A stretch of 64,000 nucleotides of DNA from the NCBI GenBank assembly GCA_036435485.1, contig CM071598.1, positions 120,654,148 through 120,718,147 of the forward strand, given 5' to 3'. The first letter of the stretch is position 1. Every line of letters starts with the position of its first letter. The position numbers and the translations under genes are program-made. Under the pieces are notes generated by a model. The model made no database searches and was not told the origin of the DNA. It was given only the letters and a program-made list of their open reading frames with translations. The DNA comes from Saposhnikovia divaricata (Eukaryota; Streptophyta; Magnoliopsida; Apiales; Apiaceae). This document shows, one piece after another, positions 61,257-64,000 of the stretch.

Positions 61257-62268
61257 TGCACACCTCAAGATTGTAGAAGGGGGTTGAATACAATCTTGTA
61301 AATTTCTTTCGATTTGAAACAAGACAACAACTGAACTTCAATGGAGACAGATGAATAAACTGAGAACTACAAAGTAAAAGAGACAGAAATAAACAGGCAT
61401 ACAACACACTTAAAAATTTCAGGTGGGGTTTTCTCGACTCCACCTGAGGGTTGTATTGAAGAAACTTATCTGTGTAAACAAGTACACAGCTGCAAATACA
61501 AGGCTAAGTTATTACAAGAGAACCTAATGCTTTTTGCTTTTAATCTCTGTGTTTCTCTTCTTACTTAGCTATGCTACACGTGAAGTATATATATACTTCA
61601 AGTTTACAAATCCTACAAAATAAACGAAACTTACAAGTCAAAGTATTCTTTAGGGTTGCTGCCACTCCTTGTCTCCATGTGATACAATTTTGTCTGGTTG
61701 TCTTGGACAGATATGCACTAGATTTACCAGCTAGATTGTTTGTGAGAATAAGGAATGTTTCTTTTTCTTCTTCGTTTCCAATACTGGTTTCCATACCTCT
61801 CTTAAGTTTATCAACCCATGTGAGCTGTCAGGCATGTCAAGTCGCCATCAACCTCTAATTCCAAGACATTATTGGTTGAAGCATTTTATCCGTTGATGTA
61901 GACATCGATCGACAGGTTAATAGATGCTTGTTGGGAATACCATATCCGTTGACGTAGAAGCTTCATCAGTTGATCATCACTCACTTACACAGAATTACAT
62001 AGCACATCCTATATACAATTAGCTACCCTATTCTGCATATTCATTGATAGTCAACATGACTTAGGAATTCCAGTAACTATGGTATAAACAAACAACTGAA
62101 ACTTAAAGACAAGGTATGCTACAAACTTATCAATTGACAAGCTACCTTATCAACGGATGTACATAGCTTGGATATCTGTTGATGAGTTACAAAACTTAAT
62201 CTTGTACACATATGTTTTTCAAGGTGCTTTATGAGTGCTTATCATCAAGGACAACATAATTCCTAACA
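61257..62268 (-). repeat. 3' LTR of a SIRE-like Ty1/copia element
   Basis: On the minus strand it starts TGTTAGGAATTATG at 62268, directly after the purine tract AAATTGGGGGAGAT. It contains several copies of an 'atccgttgatgtagac' / 'tcaacggatgtaca' motif (near 61890, 61950 and 62150). Toward its end it has 'caaccccctt' and 'ctacaatctt', common near the 3' end of such LTRs. The left boundary (TG near 61257) is an estimate. Confidence 0.65.
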
Positions 62269-62282
62269 ATCTCCCCCAATTT
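62269..62282 (-). promoter_or_regulatory. Polypurine tract of the SIRE-like element
   Basis: The minus strand reads AAATTGGGGGAGAT abutting the LTR start. Confidence 0.8.
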
Positions 62283-62466
62283 ATGACTGATAGAATTGCA
62301 GCCATAAATTAAGAGCCTTGATGATAACAAAACACCTTTTCATAGATTAGAAAAATCGAGTAAAAACATATGAAGTGAACAAGCTACAAAATTTTAAAGA
62401 AATGAACTGAGCCAAGTAAGAGAATCATACTTCCACAAGGGTTGCTCCTCTAGTCTGAGCACATCA

Positions 62467-64000
62467 TCACTTTCTTCCCCTTGCAGTCCTCATACCATGG
62501 ATTTTCTCTCTGTTTGCTTCAAGCTGATTTTCCAGAGATTTATAGATGATCTTTTCTTCTGAGTGACTTGGATCCAACATGGACAATAAGTGTTGCAAAT
62601 ACTCGTTACTAGCTTTTTCCAATTGATCTTCTATTCTGAAAAATCTTCTACAGTTGTGCTTATCTCTGAACTCAATTATCCAGTATGGATAAAAATGAAC
62701 CTTCCTACCAGGTTCATATGGAATGTTCAGCGTCTTAGGCAAACCCTCCTTTGAAGTCCAGCTCTGCCTCAATTCATTGGTCTTGTTGAATATTATTTCT
62801 TTTGCCTCTGGAGTGAATCCTCCAGTTTTCTTCATTATGGACCAAATCTTCCAGAGTTTGCTGTATCCTTCATTTAACACTTGGCGTAGTGGCCAGGTCA
62901 CACTATTTCCTCCTTTATAGGTGAAAATTAATCTTTCTGGTAGCCTGGCTGTCCTGTATGCAGCACTCACATTATCCACATCATCCAAGAAGAAATTGAT
63001 GCTTGAATATTCTTTAATATTAGCAATATATAGTTCAGATTCTTTCTTGGTGGCAACCTTTACAACTTGAGGAACCTCAGCAATCTGAATTGGTCTAGCT
63101 AATGGTTGTTTCCTTCTTCTGGTTCTCCTCCTTTCAGGTGTGACCTTTGGAAATACCAAGCTGTTGATGTCAAAGTCAAATTCCAGATGTTCTTCCTTTA
63201 TGAGTTCCAAGGTGTTGGATGCCTGAGAGTCTTGTGTTAGAGGTTTTGTAGGTTGAGGTGGTACTGATTCAACATGAGTTTCTGGTACTGGGTTCACAGG
63301 TCCCTTAGCAGGGACTTTAACTCTACTCTTCTTTTTCTTGCACGCTGCCTTTGTGTTCATCTTCTTCTTCTTCTTCTTAAATTTGGCCTCTTCTTCTTCA
63401 GCCTCTTGCTCCATCTCTTTCTCTAACTCCCTTATTAACTCATCACCCAATCTAGCTTCTTTCTCAGTGGGTTCTGTTGGTTGTCTTACAATCTGGCCAG
63501 CTTGAAGTAGCCTTATAATTTCTTCAGCTTTGGCTACAACAATGTTAGGGTGACCTGTAAGAACACAAATTTCCACTCCCTCTCTGTAGATAAATGCTAG
63601 ATTTTCTTTGAGTCCCACATCAACTGAAGCCTTCTGTTTTAACTTTTCAAGCTGCTCACCCATTAACTTGGATTCATCTGGATTTGGCATTGGGAAGTCC
63701 ACTCTCATGGTGTTCTTACCATTTTTCTTTACAGGTGACTTCTTGGGTATGAGCATAGGCTTGAATTCAGACAGGTAGGATGGCTCCCCTTTGGCTAGAG
63801 ATCTAGGGAGCACAAAATTTGGAATTAGTATTTGTCTGATTGATGTGGTTATGGGAGGAATTTTTACTAGAGAAATCTGAGGATTAGCAGCCATCCTCAT
63901 GGCTATAAAGTCTTCAGGTTGAATGGCCGGTTCTTCCTCACTAGATGGAATTACTGGAGCTGTTGTAGGTAGAGTAGAATGAAGTTGCTCACCCTCACTT
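62467..64000 (-). CDS. Long reading frame upstream of the SIRE-like 3' LTR, function unknown (partial)
   Basis: The frame is open from the right window edge to a stop at 62467, giving at least 510 residues. The first ATG in the window is at 63900, but 33 further codons upstream lack a stop, so the true start is outside. From that ATG: a mixed N-terminal part, a Glu/Lys-rich probable coiled coil (about 147-185, EKEARLGDELIRELEKEME), Lys tracts (174-200), a Pro/Gln/Thr linker, a basic RRRTRRRK patch (about 258-266), and a better-folded-looking C-terminal half. No signal peptide, membrane segment, zinc knuckle or enzyme motif is visible. It sits where SIRE/Maximus elements carry an extra frame after pol (often called env-like). 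Without membrane segments I would not call it an envelope protein. It is probably a retrotransposon accessory protein rather than a host gene. Confidence 0.65.
   Translation of the reverse strand, partial: SEGEQLHSTLPTTAPVIPSSEEEPAIQPEDFIAMRMAANPQISLVKIPPITTSIRQILIPNFVLPRSLAKGEPSYLSEFKPMLIPKKSPVKKNGKNTMRVDFPMPNPDESKLMGEQLEKLKQKASVDVGLKENLAFIYREGVEICVLTGHPNIVVAKAEEIIRLLQAGQIVRQPTEPTEKEARLGDELIRELEKEMEQEAEEEEAKFKKKKKKMNTKAACKKKKSRVKVPAKGPVNPVPETHVESVPPQPTKPLTQDSQASNTLELIKEEHLEFDFDINSLVFPKVTPERRRTRRRKQPLARPIQIAEVPQVVKVATKKESELYIANIKEYSSINFFLDDVDNVSAAYRTARLPERLIFTYKGGNSVTWPLRQVLNEGYSKLWKIWSIMKKTGGFTPEAKEIIFNKTNELRQSWTSKEGLPKTLNIPYEPGRKVHFYPYWIIEFRDKHNCRRFFRIEDQLEKASNEYLQHLLSMLDPSHSEEKIIYKSLENQLEANREKIHGMRTARGRK

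Noticed and set aside
61116..61858. Short frames of 66-95 codons around the SIRE-like LTR
   Set aside because: They lie in LTR sequence with no protein motif.

Overview
This is a transposon-rich stretch of a plant nuclear genome. The host is a eudicot, probably an asterid; I suspect Apiaceae-like repeats but the sequence alone cannot fix the family. The evidence is two plant-type genes (a 12-exon PPR-CBS gene and a WRKY-domain gene), Ty1/copia and Ty3/gypsy retrotransposons, Helitron ends, hAT ends and AT-rich intergenic DNA.

Layout. 1-7123: old, degraded repeats, including a broken copia gag on the minus strand and the end of a hAT element. 7124-28036: one degraded Tat-like Ty3/gypsy element (minus strand). 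It is interrupted by an almost complete Ty1/copia element (12540-24851, 1106-bp LTRs, AAGTA target duplication). That copia is in turn split by a 4.5-kb solo LTR (14231-18721, TATAC duplication). A separate solo-LTR-like sequence lies in the gypsy gag region (about 25338-26750). LTR divergence read by eye (about 5% gypsy, about 1.2% copia) agrees with this nesting order. 28405-29225: a foldback DNA element. 29781-42745: a plus-strand gene for a PPR protein with C-terminal CBS domains (CBSPPR1 / At5g10690 type), 12 exons, 611 residues, all introns GT-AG. 44113-45777: a minus-strand, intronless WRKY-like gene. Its product has a variant heptapeptide (WEKYGRK) and about 13 copies of a roughly 20-residue Cys- and Ser-Gln-containing repeat; this is the most unusual gene here.

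46230-57884: three related Helitron-like units appear to lie head to tail. The middle one holds a foldback insert packed with TGCCACGTCA sites. The third holds a hAT element (50189-56338, CTGGCACA duplication), which itself holds a 3.78-kb solo LTR (52123-55902, CGTAC duplication). 57895-60930: another Helitron 3' end in the opposite orientation, a hAT end, and a 177-bp tandem triplication. 61257-64000: the 3' end of a SIRE-like copia element on the minus strand (LTR, polypurine tract, and a long Lys/Glu-rich reading frame upstream of the tract that runs off the window).

The two cellular genes are convergent neighbours about 1.4 kb apart, forming a small gene island between transposon blocks. 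I see no sign that they share a pathway.
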